DNA from: Tetrapyrgos nigripes
Taxonomy: Eukaryota > Basidiomycota > Agaricomycetes > Agaricales > Campanellaceae
Assembly: GCA_013368315.1 (NCBI GenBank)
Contig: JAACJM010000089.1
Coordinates: 62,001 to 126,000 of the forward strand
Direction of reading: 5' to 3'
DNA length: 64,000 bases
In this document: in pieces, positions 23,836 to 35,888 of the stretch
Numbering within the stretch: position 1 is the first letter of the stretch
Layout of the letters: the number at the start of each line of letters is the position of its first letter
The notes under the pieces: generated by a model
What the model was told of the DNA's origin: nothing
What the model saw: only the letters and a program-made list of their open reading frames with translations
Databases searched by the model: none
Program-made: the position numbers and the translations under genes

Positions 23836-26800
23836 TCATATCCATCTGCATCTGATCAACAGCAGATGCAGCCTGAGCCCAAGATCCTCTTCCTCCCCCC
23901 AAGCTTCCGGTTGATCGCTCATATCAAACTCCAACAAGCCTCCAAACCTTATATCGTTGTGTTTTATCAAAGGTTCTTCAACGACTTTCCCATTGACCTT
24001 CAAACCTTTGACGTAGGGCTTTGATTCTGCGCCGGGTGCGGAGATGCGTAAGATGTAGCTATCAGTGGTGGGGTCGTAGAACTGGTTCGATGATGTTAAC
24101 GAAGGGTGGGGAGGGGAGCGTGGAATGAAGGATGGTACTGGGAGATGCAGAGAAAGTGACGAGAAGAAAGGCCTTGTGATGCAGGTCGTGAGCTAATTCC
24201 TTCCAGAGGATGTCTATGACGCAGAAATGAAACTCACGATCCAACGACGTATTCTCCGGAGACGGGATTTACAGGGTAGAATCCCATTGCGCTGAAAATA
24301 TACCAAGCGCTCATTTGTCCACAGTCTTCGTTCTATTACCCGCGAAAGAATGAAACGAAGATCATTAGCTTAGCGAAAATCCGAAGGGACGGGAAACATA
24401 CGCCACTAAGCCCATTAGGGGTGCTGTTGTAATTGGTTCTGGCGATTTGCCGTACCCGTTCCTGAGCATGCGTAGGTGCACCTGCTAGTGCGTACAGATA
24501 AGGGGTATGGTGGGCAGGCTAAAATCCAAGAGTTAGAATCCGAAACAGCGCTATGGGGCTATGAAAAGTAGGTACGCACCTCATTCGTAAAATCTGCCCA
24601 TCCTCCATCAAAAAACTCATCAAGGCTCCGTACAAAACTCGCATTCCCTCCACGACGCTCCACCAGTTGAGAAACGTCATGCACAAATGCGAAAGAATAC
24701 ACCCATCGGTCGCCTTCAGTGAAGCCGGATGTAATGTCTGAGAAGATATCAACGTCAACGATAATCAAAAAGTGATTAACACGACAACGATGGAAAAAAA
24801 GGAACTTTTTCAACTACAAACCTGCCCATTCGCCATTTGCTTTCCTTGCTTGAACAAATCCTTGGATCTGGCCGTTGCCATCCGAAGTTGTTACAGATGC
24901 GTCAGGGTTCCAGACCGTCCAGGGGTTCTTCAGAGCCCGTTGATTAAGGAACTGTGACACATTTGGTGGAATGTTGGGTATGGAAGATATGATTTCCTCG
25001 GGCAAAAGCAAGGAGAGCACAAAGAGTGCATGGTCGTCATCTGGAAGAAATTTAAGCTGGTGCACGACTAAAGAAATCACGAAGAAGATGGGCTTGCATG
25101 CATAATCTAGCGTCCTACTGACACTCTCCGAATGAACATCGTCAGCCACCCAACCTCTACTTCCATCTCCGTAGAAGGTGGAAAGTCCGGCTCGTACTTC
25201 GTAATCCACTCCCTTGATAATAAGAGCTATCGCCTATATTCTGGAATCAACAAAAGCAAAAATACTCACCTCTTCTCTATCCGAATACGTTGTAGTCTGA
25301 TCATCACGCGGCGGAACAGACGCATCTTTCCAGGCAGCAGCCCACAAAGTTCTCAATTCATCATTCGTGAACGATGCTTCAAATTCGACTTTGCCGGTGG
25401 CGTCAGATCTGACGACGGGACCGAATCCCTTGAGCACCGCTTCGGCTAGAAGAGAATCAGCATGGGTCCCAACCATGATATTCGTTTCTGATATTCATTT
25501 AGGGATGCATTTTGTGATCAGTTCTTGTCGCCTGGAAAGCGGTTTGTAACTTACCAATGATGTTTTTCCACATTGGTAGCCATCCTCCTTCCTCATAATC
25601 CTGCAACATGCTTCGAATCATTCCTGGAATACGCTCGGGAGCTAGAAGGAGTTGGAGTGCCCATTCTGCACGATATGTATCCTGATTAAGACAGTCAGAA
25701 TCTGATCCGCATCAAGGAAGCATAAACGTACCCAGATAGAGTAGCCGCTATACGAATGTCCATCATGGATACTATTGTCGTATGCTGAGTAGTAATGAGA
25801 AGCTCCTGATGGGCCAGGGATTTGCTCATGAACCTCGTAAGGGTACTAGAACAGATTTTGTCAACGAAGACGTCCCACATTGATATGAGAAGAGGTGAGA
25901 CCTCGATGGACCTTCAAGCATCAAGGATATGCAATTCTCACCTGCATGGCATGAAAAATGCCTGTGAAAAATACCGTCTTCATATCTCCTAATACATCTG
26001 AATCTCCTCCCGCCTCAATATCAAAACGACCCACTTTCTCTGCCCACATCTCTTCTGTATTCGCCTGGGTTCCCTCTATATCCGTCGCTTCAATGTCTGG
26101 GATCTCGAAATCAAGATTTGCTCTGGCTTGGTCAGCCGAGATGAAGGAGCCCGCAATGCGTACATATACGGTGAGGCTTGACGAGTTGGAAGGCAAAGCA
26201 AATCGTGCATACGCTCCGAGCTCCTCCCCATGTCCTGACGTAGCTCCTTCCATTTGAGTATCTCCTTGGACGACTCCGTGCCCCACTGAATGCGCTGAAG
26301 ACTCCATGTCGAAGCGGGCACAATACCACCCTCGGAAATGAGAGGCAGGCTCTTGAATGCTCGTTGGTGCGATGATCCAGTCAAGCATTTCATCATTACT
26401 GCCGCAGATCTCGAGCGGAGAGCTGGAATTGTATGGATGAAGCTCAACGGTGCCATTCGGGAAGGTAGTAACGAAAGTGTCGGAACTATGAAAGACGGTT
26501 GCTGCACGGGTTGTAGGGAGGAAGATGTAGGGATTGAATTTGGAGGAACTGTTTGGCGCGGTGAAAACGAATCTGAAGTGACCAACTCGTGAAGTGGCAG
26601 TCATATCAACGTGGACATTGCTGCCTTGAGTACCAGGAATCTCCAAGTCGACATTATACATCCCGACACCAAATACCTCGCTACCAGGAGTGCGTATAAG
26701 CCTTCTATCCTCAAATTTCGCCTTAATCCTCTCCTCAACTCCTTTCGTCATTCCAGGTACTACTCCAGCCCATGCGCTTTCACCCATCCATATGGCTGGC

Positions 26801-27135
26801 TGGCGAGTTCCCATGAATCCATAAACGACACCGTTTTCTGCGTATTCCTTCGAGTAATTGAACGGAGTTTGCGATACATAGCTGTTTTGAGTTTGAACCA
26901 CCCAGCGCATTGAGGCGAATGGTGGCGCTGCAGCACCGCCGTCTCATCACCAGGCTTTCTATACACAATATGCGGTTGACTTACCAACGGAAGCTATCAT
27001 TCCACCGGAAAGGTTGGGTTCTGGACCGGTTGTACCAATCAAAGGGTTTATAGATTTCAGAGACTCGGTGGACCATTTCAAACAGAGAGCTGTAAGCGGG
27101 AAAATGGAAAGCAGCAAGAGTTGCCAGCGCAACAT
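23836..27135 (-). CDS. secreted GH92 alpha-1,2-mannosidase-family glycosidase
   Basis: Eleven exons (27135-26985, 26927-25942, 25845-25732, 25681-25555, 25487-25270, 25233-25098, 25040-24822, 24737-24580, 24518-24402, 24332-24238, 24172-23836) give 885 residues with every phase consistent. A signal peptide (MLRWQLLLLSIFPLTALC) leads into INPLIGTTG and GTRQPAIWMGES. Later come ETNIMVGTHADS, YDDH and NEDCGQMSAWY, all conserved in GH92. GH92 enzymes are calcium-dependent exo-mannosidases that trim N-glycans and mannans by inversion. The sixth intron starts with GC (T|GCAAGC), which restores the expected LDYAYDD. The gene is divergent from the EF-2-like gene. Confidence 0.93.
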
Positions 27136-27237
27136 GATGGGAGAGGAGGACCAACGTCGACGTCGAACCGTTGACGTCGCTGAAGGGACACCTGACCTCG
27201 TGACCTCGTGATCTGAGACTCTCACTGTCAGAGTCAG

Positions 27238-27254
27238 ACGCGTCTCGGACGCGT
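27238..27254. promoter_or_regulatory. pair of ACGCGT boxes in the divergent promoter
   Basis: ACGCGT occurs at 27238-27243 and 27249-27254, starts 11 bp apart, in the 348-bp gap between the GH92 and EF-2-like start regions. ACGCGT is the MCB element bound by MBF-type factors in fungi. A role here is inferred only. Confidence 0.35.
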
Positions 27255-27483
27255 CAGTGCTGAATTGCCGATCCAGGTCACGTGCAGCCGGAAGTTTTCG
27301 CTCCCGAGGCTGACTCGACTTGGACTCACCGCTGACTCCTTCCCGCTCAGTGCTCAACGGCCCCGGCTTGTCAATAATTGGCATATAACCACTTCCTCTT
27401 CAACCTAAATTCCTCATGATCGATTCGCCCTCTGAAGATACTTTTAGTTCTTTTCATCAACCCGAAAACGGATAACAATTAAC

Positions 27484-30400
27484 ATGGTGTATGTTCTCTG
27501 TCTTCTTTTTCTGCGGCGAAGCTTACATTGACATAACGTTCGAAGTAAATTCTCAGTAGGCAAGTTTATAAATTAAGCCCCGTTGCCCTCCAATCCTAAA
27601 CTTGGCATTGTAGAACAAATTCGCGCTCTCATGGACCGCCCAAGCAACATAAGAAACATCAGCGTCATAGCTCACGGTAGGTGTTACAGTCCTGCTTCTA
27701 GTCTGGGCATGGTTTTTGATTAATCTTTCCTTCTACTGTCCATAGTCGACCACGGCAAATCAACCCTCACCGACTCACTGATTTCCAAAGCTCGTATCAT
27801 TGCAGAGTCCAAGGCTGGTTCCACTCGTTTCATGGACACAAGACAGGATGAGATAGATCGAGGCATCACTATCAAGTCGACTGCCATTTCGATGTATTTC
27901 GAAGTTGCAAAGGATGATCTAGGAGGGATAGTCTCAAAGCAGAAGACAGAAGGTACGTGTTGACGTTCATGGATGCGATGATACGCTCAATTCTCAACCG
28001 ATCAACCAGGAAACCAGTTCCTAGTCAATCTCATCGACTCTCCGGGCCATGTTGACTTTTCCTCCGAGGTGACTGCCGCTCTTCGTGTCACCGACGGTGC
28101 TCTCGTAGTTGTGGACTGCGTCGAAGGAGTTTGCGTCCAAACCGAGACCGTTCTTCGCCAAGCCTTGACTGAGCGTATCAAACCCATCGTCGTCATCAAC
28201 AAAGTTGACCGTGCACTTCTCGAGCTCAAGATTGACAAGGAATCCCTCTATCAATCCTTCCAGCGTACCGTCGAAAGCGTCAACGTCATCATCTCCACGT
28301 ACAACGACCCTGTCCAGGGTGACCTTCAGGTCTATCCCGATCAGGGTACCGTAGCATTTGCCTCTGGGTTACACGGATGGGGCTTTTACTCTCCACCAAT
28401 TCGCTACTCGCTATGCCAAGAAGTTCGGTGTAGACAAGGACAAGATGATGGTCAAACTATGGGGAGATCACTTCTACGATCCCGCTACGAGGAAGTTCAC
28501 GACGAATTCTGTTGATGCCGAGGGTAAACCTCTCGAGAGACTTTTCAACCGCCTTGTCCTCGATCCCATATACAAAATTTTTGATGCTGTCATCCACTCG
28601 CAGAAGGACAAGGACCATATCAACGCAATTCTCGACAAACTCGACGTTCGTTTAGACCAATCCGAGTTATGCCTTGAAGGCAAACCCCTACTCAAAGTCA
28701 TCATGCGCAAGTTCCTGCCAGCAGGTGACTCTCTCCTGGAGATGATCGTCGTACACCTTCCTTCTCCCGTCACCGCTCAGTGTTACCGTGTGGAGACACT
28801 CTACGAGGGACCTTTGGATGATGAATCCGCTATCGGTATACGCAACTGTGATCCTACTGCCCCTCTCGTTGTATACATCTCCAAGATGATTCCTTCCGCC
28901 GAAGCCGGACGATTCTATGCTTTTGGAAGGGTTTTTTCTGGAAACAGTGAGGATGGGCCAGAAGGTCCGTGTCCAAGGACCCAATTACATCCCGGGAAGC
29001 GCAAAGAAAGCCGATCTCTTTGTCACCGCCGTTCAACGCGCAGTTCTCATGATGGGACGTTACAACAAACCTATAGAAGATTGTCCTGCGGGAATATAGT
29101 GGGGTTAGTAGGGATTGACCAATTCTTGATGAAGAGCGGGACCTTGACGACGAGTGAGACGGCGCATAATATGAGGGTGATGAAGTTCTCTGTGTCGCCG
29201 ATTGTACAGGTAGCGGTGGAAGTGAAGAACCCCGTGGATCTACCGAAGCTAGTAGAAGGTCTCAAGAGGCTATCCAAGTCTGATCCATCTGTACAAGTCA
29301 CGACATTGGACAGTGGTCAACATGTGGTCTCAGGAGCAGGGGAACTTCATTTGGAGGTTTGCTTAAAGGTGAGTATCGTAATAAGGCAGTCGGAGCAGTA
29401 AAAAACTAACTCTATCTCTGTGCTACCCTTACTAGGACCTCGAGGAAGAACACGCGGGCGTTCCTCTGAAATTCTCCGCTCCCGTTGTTCCCTATCGCGA
29501 AACAGTTAAAGCCACGTCATCCATCATCGCTCTCTCCAAATCCCCCAATAAGCTCAACAGAATCTACGCGTCTGCTTCTCCTCTTTCTTTTGAACTATCC
29601 ACTGCAATCGAGGAACGACACGTCGATCCCCAATTGCATTCCAGTGCGGATGTTAAAGCACGCGCTCGTATTCTTTCAGAGGAATTCGGATGGGATATAG
29701 CTGAAGCTCGTAGGATATGGACGTTTGGTCCAGATGCGACTGGTCCGAATGTCCTGGTGGATGTGACGAAAGGAGTACAATACCTGAATGAGGTCAAGGA
29801 CTCATGCGTTGCGGCGTTCCAGTGGGTGACGAAAGAGGGTGTTTGTGCCGAGGAGGTTATGAGGGGTGTTAGGATGAATATTTTGGACGTAACGGTGAGT
29901 ACTACTTTGTCTGCTACAGTGCTTTCAGCGGTCAACTGACTGGTTCTCGTGCCAGATCCACAGAGACTCGGCCCACCGGGGTGGCTCTCAGATCATCCCA
30001 GCCTTCAGGAGAGTGTGCCTAGCGTCGTGTCTTCTCGCAGATCCTGGTCTTCAAGAGCCTATTTTCCTCGGTAGGTCTTCTCTTATATTCATTATCTCAA
30101 ATTACTGATCCGGATTAATATTCATTCCAGTTGAAGTACAATGCCCCGGATCAGCTATCGGAGGCGTCTATAATGTACTGAACAAACGCCGAGGCCAAGT
30201 CTTTAGCGAAGAGCGCAACGCCGGCGGAGCTATGATCACTGTCAAAGCATATGTACCTGTTTCGGAATCATTCGGTCTCAATGGCGAGTTGCGAGGTGCT
30301 ACTGGTGGACAGGCGTTCCCCCAGTCTATTTTTGATCATTGGGAGGTGATGTCTGGGTGTGAGCACCAGTCTGTTTTGTGATTGTCCGAATAATCGCTTA

Positions 30401-30585
30401 CGAAACATCTGATGATGCAGCTCCTCTGAACAAAGGTAGCCGGGAAGAGGACATAGTAATGAAGATTCGGGCACGTAAGGGTCTGAAAGTGAGCTCGCTT
30501 CCTGCTATACTACAAGTACCCCTTTATTGAATTTTCTACTTAGTCGGAGATCCCTTCTCTCGATAATTACTATGATAAGCTATGA
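27484..30585 (+). CDS. translation elongation factor 2-like GTPase, frame broken in three places
   Basis: The family is clear from AHVDHGKS (G1), [10 protein letters not shown] (switch), DSPGH (G3), NKVD (G4), [10 protein letters not shown] and the C-terminal [11 protein letters not shown]. It ends LDNYYDKL, where canonical EF-2 ends in a similar YYDKL. Exons after the first are about 27614-27676, 27746-27952, 28010-29368, 29436-29894, 29956-30070, 30131-30358, 30421-30488 and 30544-30585. The first exon is unclear: an ATG at 27484 may splice in, or translation may start at 27631. Three single-base breaks occur: an extra T at 28384-28387, an extra A at 28942-28944 and a missing A at 29093-29094. 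The diphthamide His is kept but its setting differs (SAHRGGSQ). It is a divergent paralogue, either decayed or misassembled. Confidence 0.85.
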
Positions 30586-32441
30586 CGGTCACCTATTGAT
30601 CGCCATTCTCCATGTACCTTTTCCCATCGAAGTTGAATATAGCTGCTTTTCATTGAGCAAAGAGCCGCTCCTTCTCCGCAGGGAAGGGTGTTTTCAAGCA
30701 GCTGCGCAGCGCTGATTATATGGCTATGACTGATACTAATAGCATCGTGACCGTTCTGAGTGGTACGCAACTCTAAGGAGTCTGACTTCAGACGGAGCCC
30801 ATATCTCACGCAGGGATGAGTGCATATTTGGACCATTTTGAATTTTGCTCGGAGCCGCACTTACTTCATATGGAAGCTCGGCCTCAGAACGGTCCTATAT
30901 GGAGGAAGTCGGCCTGGCAAAAGATTTGCGCCAGCCCGAGTATCCACTCATCCCTGCCGTGTCTGTATTCCATCACTCCGTGAGTAGCTAAAGGCTAGTT
31001 TCTCAAGTAAAAAACACTGACTACCTGCTCCTAAGTATGAATCGAGATGGAATAGCTAGCGCATTCCCATTCATCACTCTGCCTCGAGGGTGGAGTGTAT
31101 AATCAGTGGCGCTACTAGTTCTCTCCTAGGATGGCTCTAGATCTGCATTGCTATGATAAAATTCGAGGTGGGGCCCCAGCGTTCGCGATCGGTGGATGCT
31201 GAACGCTGAACCCAGCTGAGTTCTATTTCGAGCCTGCAAATTTTTGCAAATCCTGTCATCAACTGTCGCCATGAGGCATCGCCGCATTTCTCAGCAGATT
31301 TCGGGCATCGTGGGCCACATTTCTTCGCAGCTCAAGATCTGGACCTGGACAGTACCTATTATCCAAGTTGTGAGTTGAGACGTTATCCGGCGATCACAAT
31401 ACGTAGTACTAGTATGGACGCACGGCAGCGTCAAAGCGTCGCAAGAAGACTAGATTATGAGGACCCTTCAATGCAGGTGAAGAATGATAGGATACCTTGT
31501 GGCATACCCATTTTTACTCCTCATGATCATGTGCGTTCAGAATATTCATTTCTGATCATCTCATGGTGGTGACATTTGTCGTCGGTGTCGTAAATACAAG
31601 CTGTCTTTCTTTGGCATCCCTTGGCACTCGTATGGCATATCCACCCCAGAGCACCCGTTGTTGGAGGACACCCCCCAATCCCTACTAAGGGCCTGTTCGG
31701 CTGTCATTCCACCTGTTGGGAGGCTTTTGGGAGCGACGGAACTGAAAATAAAGACTCTTGATACCGCTGAGCCATCAGGACTCGATTTGAACAGACATTG
31801 ACCACTGACTACTCGCCTCCTGAACCCCTATTTTGTCGGGACAAGGGGCCCGGCTGGCTCCCCATTTGGCACGTTTTGTCGGGACTTTTGATAGGGTAGG
31901 GTTCCGGGAGTTTTCCAAAAATTCTAAGATTTGTCGGGATCCAGGACCCGGGTTTAGTAGGGATTGGGGGGGGATTCCTGTTGTTGACGGGTCCTACCTC
32001 CACTCGTCGACCCTGACTGTTATCTGTCCATCATTTGTTATCTGTGCTTTTCCGATTTCCGAAGACCGTGACAGGTTGGCAGTTTTCTATCCTCAAATCT
32101 CAAGTATGCTAGGTTGCACCTCTGCTTTTCCCCTTGGCCAGCATTTGCTGAGGTGCAGCGAGGAATTGTCTGGAATTGTATGCACTGTGGTGTTCTAGAA
32201 GCAATGCGGTAAATTGACAAGCTTCGGCGAACCATGTGTGGCCGTCGTTGGCACATGGCCATTTAGCCTAGTGTCTTCTACTATCTACCGCCCTTTCCGC
32301 CCTTTCCTCCACATGGGAACGGCTGGGTCCCTGATAAGGGTTGGTATATAAACCATCCTTGGTCATCATGGTTCCTCGGTCTGCTGTCTCCAGCTTGACT
32401 TCCCCTCCCCCGTCTCAGCTAGCCTATCTCATCGCCTCTAG
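30586..32441. other. intergenic stretch with repeat remnants
   Basis: It contains the fold-back unit described at 30811-30956. Three nearby copies of TTGTCGGGA lie at about 31833, 31877 and 31932. A GGGCCTGTTCGG word near 31689 resembles Harbinger/Tourist ends but has no partner. No gene was recognised. Confidence 0.4.
30811..30956. repeat. fold-back element, about 146 bp
   Basis: CAGGGATGAGT at 30811 is inverted at 30946-30956. Inside, TTTTGC...GCCG and CCATAT pair with inverted copies. It resembles a small MITE, but I find no clear target duplication. Confidence 0.55.
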
Positions 32442-35400
32442 ATGGCTACAGCAACGGTTGACGTTCTTCCTAGAGACAAGGAGGCCAACCTCGAACGAGG
32501 CAATTCCTACGATGAGAAACAAAGCGGCTCTGGAAAGGAATTCATCGAGGATACTAGCGCTGATGCTGGAGAAATCTATGAGGATGTCAGGATCATTGAC
32601 ATGGGTGCTGATGGAAAAGAGAGGCCTATTGGTAAGTTGCTCTGATTCTCAACAACGACGTGTGATGTTAATGACGCGCAGAAACTGACATCGACGTGGC
32701 CACCCGTCTCATCTCTCTGGAGGACGACACCACTCTTCCCTGCTGGACATTCCGGATGTGGTTTCTCGGGCTAGGTCTGTCTTGCTTCGGTGCTGTGCTC
32801 GGGCAAATTTTCGTAAGTGCTTTCTTTCTTGCTATCAGTTTCTTCCACGGCGAGGACAAGTGATGTTCTGATACTCGTCTGCAGTTTTTCCGACCCCAGA
32901 CGATCTTCGTCAGTCAACTCTTCCTGCAAATTATCGCATTCCTCATGGGCACCGGCCTCGAGACCATTGTGCCTGGACCGGGTAATCCTTTCCCAAGTCT
33001 ACAGACCAAAGACACAGCATTCTGGAGGTTCTTTAATCCTGGACCATTTAGTACGTTCTTCGTTCCCCGTAGTCTACGTGGAAGTATGCTTACAATTGCC
33101 CTTAGACCTCAAAGAACACGTTGCTATCACAATATTCTCTACGACCGCGGCGGAATCTGCTTTGGCTATCAGTATCTTCGCTGCTGATGACCTGTACTAC
33201 CACATTCAGCCTAACGTCGCCATTGGTATCTTCACCCTTATCGGCAGTCAGTTGCTTGGTTATGGCTTGGCAGGTATGTACTTGGCCATGTTCGCTATCT
33301 GGTTGCTAACGTAGTCGTCCACCATAGGATTGATGAGAGCATTCCTCGTGTACCCGACCTATATCGTTTTCCCCAATCTCCTTCCCACCGTTCAGTTGTT
33401 CGATGCCCTTCACCGAGGAAAGAAGATCTTCATGCAGAAGAAGCGTGTACATTTCTTCTGGGGAGTATTCGTGGCGATTTTCATATGGGAATGGTTCCCA
33501 GTAAGTGTTCTTGGCGTTGCAGTCCTCATTCATTGGTTTAATCGTTGCTGTCATGCTCCTTGACAGGAATACATTGCACCGTATGTCACTTACCTTCTCA
33601 TCCCGTCTCGTGAATCACTAACGACTATCTCTCATTCACATCGCCATTTAGAACGCTCACTGGCATCAGTATCTTCTGCCTTGCCTCTCGTAACAGCCCA
33701 TGGGTCACTCGTATCTTTGGTGGGCAATCGTTGCTCGACTGCTCGGTGCTTCCGCTCTGATGTGTGAATTTGTGAATAGGAGGTGCCGCTGGAAATGAAG
33801 GCTTGGGAATGTTCGCCATCTCATTGGACTGGAATTATGTCGGATCCGGTGGGTAGTTTCTTTCTCTCACGAAACACTCCAACTAATCCTTTGGCATCAA
33901 GGAGGAGGTAGTCTTATCGTTTTTCTGTCCTAGGATAAGTATTCTCATCGGTCACTAGGTTCCATTGGTGCATTATTCACGCCATTCTCCACGCAATTGT
34001 CGTTGTACTTTGGGACAATGATCTGCATGTACGTTCTTTCAATATTCTGTTCAGTTACCGGATCTTAGTTCTCTCACATGTAGCATTGCGTTCTGCGCCA
34101 CATACGCGCGAAACACCTGGAATGGACAGAATTTCCCCTTCCTTTCACAGGCTTTATTCACTGATAACGGGACTGATTACGACCAACTTGCAATTCTTGA
34201 TGAGAATTTCCGTTTGGATAAGGCGAAGCTCGACGAGCAGGTAAGGTTTTCATGCTTCAAATTCCCCTTCAGCACCAACACTCTCATATGTCAGGGTCTT
34301 CCTTGGTTCGCATCATCCCAAGTTCTCACCAAAATTGGCAGCAACTTGGCCATTGGATCAGTTATCACTCACGTCTTTCTCTGGTATGGCAAAGACATCA
34401 TCAATGCTATCCAACAATATCGCAAGGGCGAGGCTGAAGACCCTCACTACGCCAAAATGAAGGCATATCCTGAAGTCCCCATGTGGTGGTACGCTGCCGT
34501 ATTCATTATTAGTTTTGCTATGGCCATGGCTACGATTTACACGGGTGGCTCTGGACTGCCTTGGTATGTCTCCTCCTGATGATAAATGTCTGCATCACGA
34601 ACTTAAGGCTCCACGATAAACAGGTGGGGTTTGATTGTTGCTATCATTTTTTCTGCAATTTTCTTGCCTTTTGTCGTGCTCGTCGTAAGTACTCTCAGCT
34701 TTATTGATGTAATTTTCTCGGTCTAACGATAGATCCAGTATGCGATTACGGGTTTCGTCCCTGATGTCCAGAGTTTGATGCAGATTGTGGGAGCTGCAAT
34801 GATGCCAGGATCTCCTCAGACGAATATGTATTTTACCCTTTATAGCTACAATACTCTCTTCCAGGCTCGTGGTCTTATCCGTGACTTGAAGATGGTGAGT
34901 TTTCCTTTCACAGTTATTCCATGGATTATTAACAAGCTCTTCAAACACAGGGTCAATACACGAAACTGCCTCCTCGTGTAACTTTCACCGTCCAATGTAT
35001 CGGAGCTGTTGCCGGCGGTCTGCTCAATTACATCATTATGAAGGTTGTCATCAACGCTCACCGAGACATTCTTCTGGACGTTCAGGGATCCAACGTTGTA
35101 AGTATTTTTATCTGCTTTCTTCCGCAGTTCCCGGCTGCTGACAGGTTATTTCGCGTGCTTACCTATGTAGTGGTCTGGACAACAAGTCCAATCCTTCAAT
35201 GCGGACGCCGTCACTTGGGGTGCCCTTAGTGACGTGATCTACGCCCCCAGTGGAAGATATGGCATTATTCCTCTCTCCATCCTCATTGGTCTAGTCGTTC
35301 CTATTCCATTCTGGATCGCCCACCGCCTCTACCCAACCATCCACGCCGACAAAGTCGTCACTCCCGTCTTATGCTGGACTCTCGGCTATCTGTCCGTCGG

Positions 35401-35703
35401 AATCAATTCTTCCATTTTCACGACATTCTGTATGGCGATCTTTTCTCAGTACTATTTGAGGAGATACCGCCCCAGATGGTTCAGGAAGTACAACTTCTTG
35501 CTTTCGGCAGCCCTCGACGGTGGAACCCAAGTCATGGTCTTTGTGTTTACCTTCGCTGTTGGCGGTGGAAGCGGTCGTGTAATAGATTTCCCTAATTGGG
35601 CCTTGGTATGTTCTGATTCTCCGTTCTACTGAGACGTATCGTGTTGATTTGCTCTGTATAGAACCCTAAGGGGAATCCAGATTACTGCATGAGATTGACT
35701 TGA
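32442..35703 (+). CDS. oligopeptide transporter (OPT family)
   Basis: Seventeen exons join with consistent phases to 775 residues. Main exons are 32442-32631, 32682-32812, 32885-33050, 33106-33273, 33328-33500, 33652-33719, 33780-33848, 33959-34028, 34084-34240, 34295-34563, 34624-34684, 34733-34894, 34951-35097, 35171-35605 and 35662-35703. A 14-nt exon (33567-33580) and a 6-nt exon (33902-33907) complete them. The acidic cytosolic N-terminus precedes many hydrophobic segments. OPT landmarks include PGPGNPF, TTAAESALAIS, the Gly-rich GSGGGSIGALFTP, QCIGA and the terminal NPDYC. OPT proteins are proton-coupled plasma-membrane importers of small peptides, glutathione or metal chelates. The substrate cannot be read from sequence. 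Confidence 0.93.
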
Positions 35704-35888
35704 ATCTTGACTTGGCTTTCTCCGTTGTGTTTTACTTTGCGGGGCTATTAGTTTACTTGGTGAATCTCTGTTGTATGTGTAGCTAGCAGTCTTACGAAAC
35801 ATGAAAAAAAAAAAAGATCCCGAAGCATACGGATAAGTGTTGAATACAAGGAACGTTAATGCGTGCCAAATTCACCACAACGTTCTTC

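Noticed and set aside
31680..31700. GGGCCTGTTCGG resembling a Harbinger/Tourist terminus
   Set aside because: I could not find the inverted partner or a matching TAA flank within several hundred bases.
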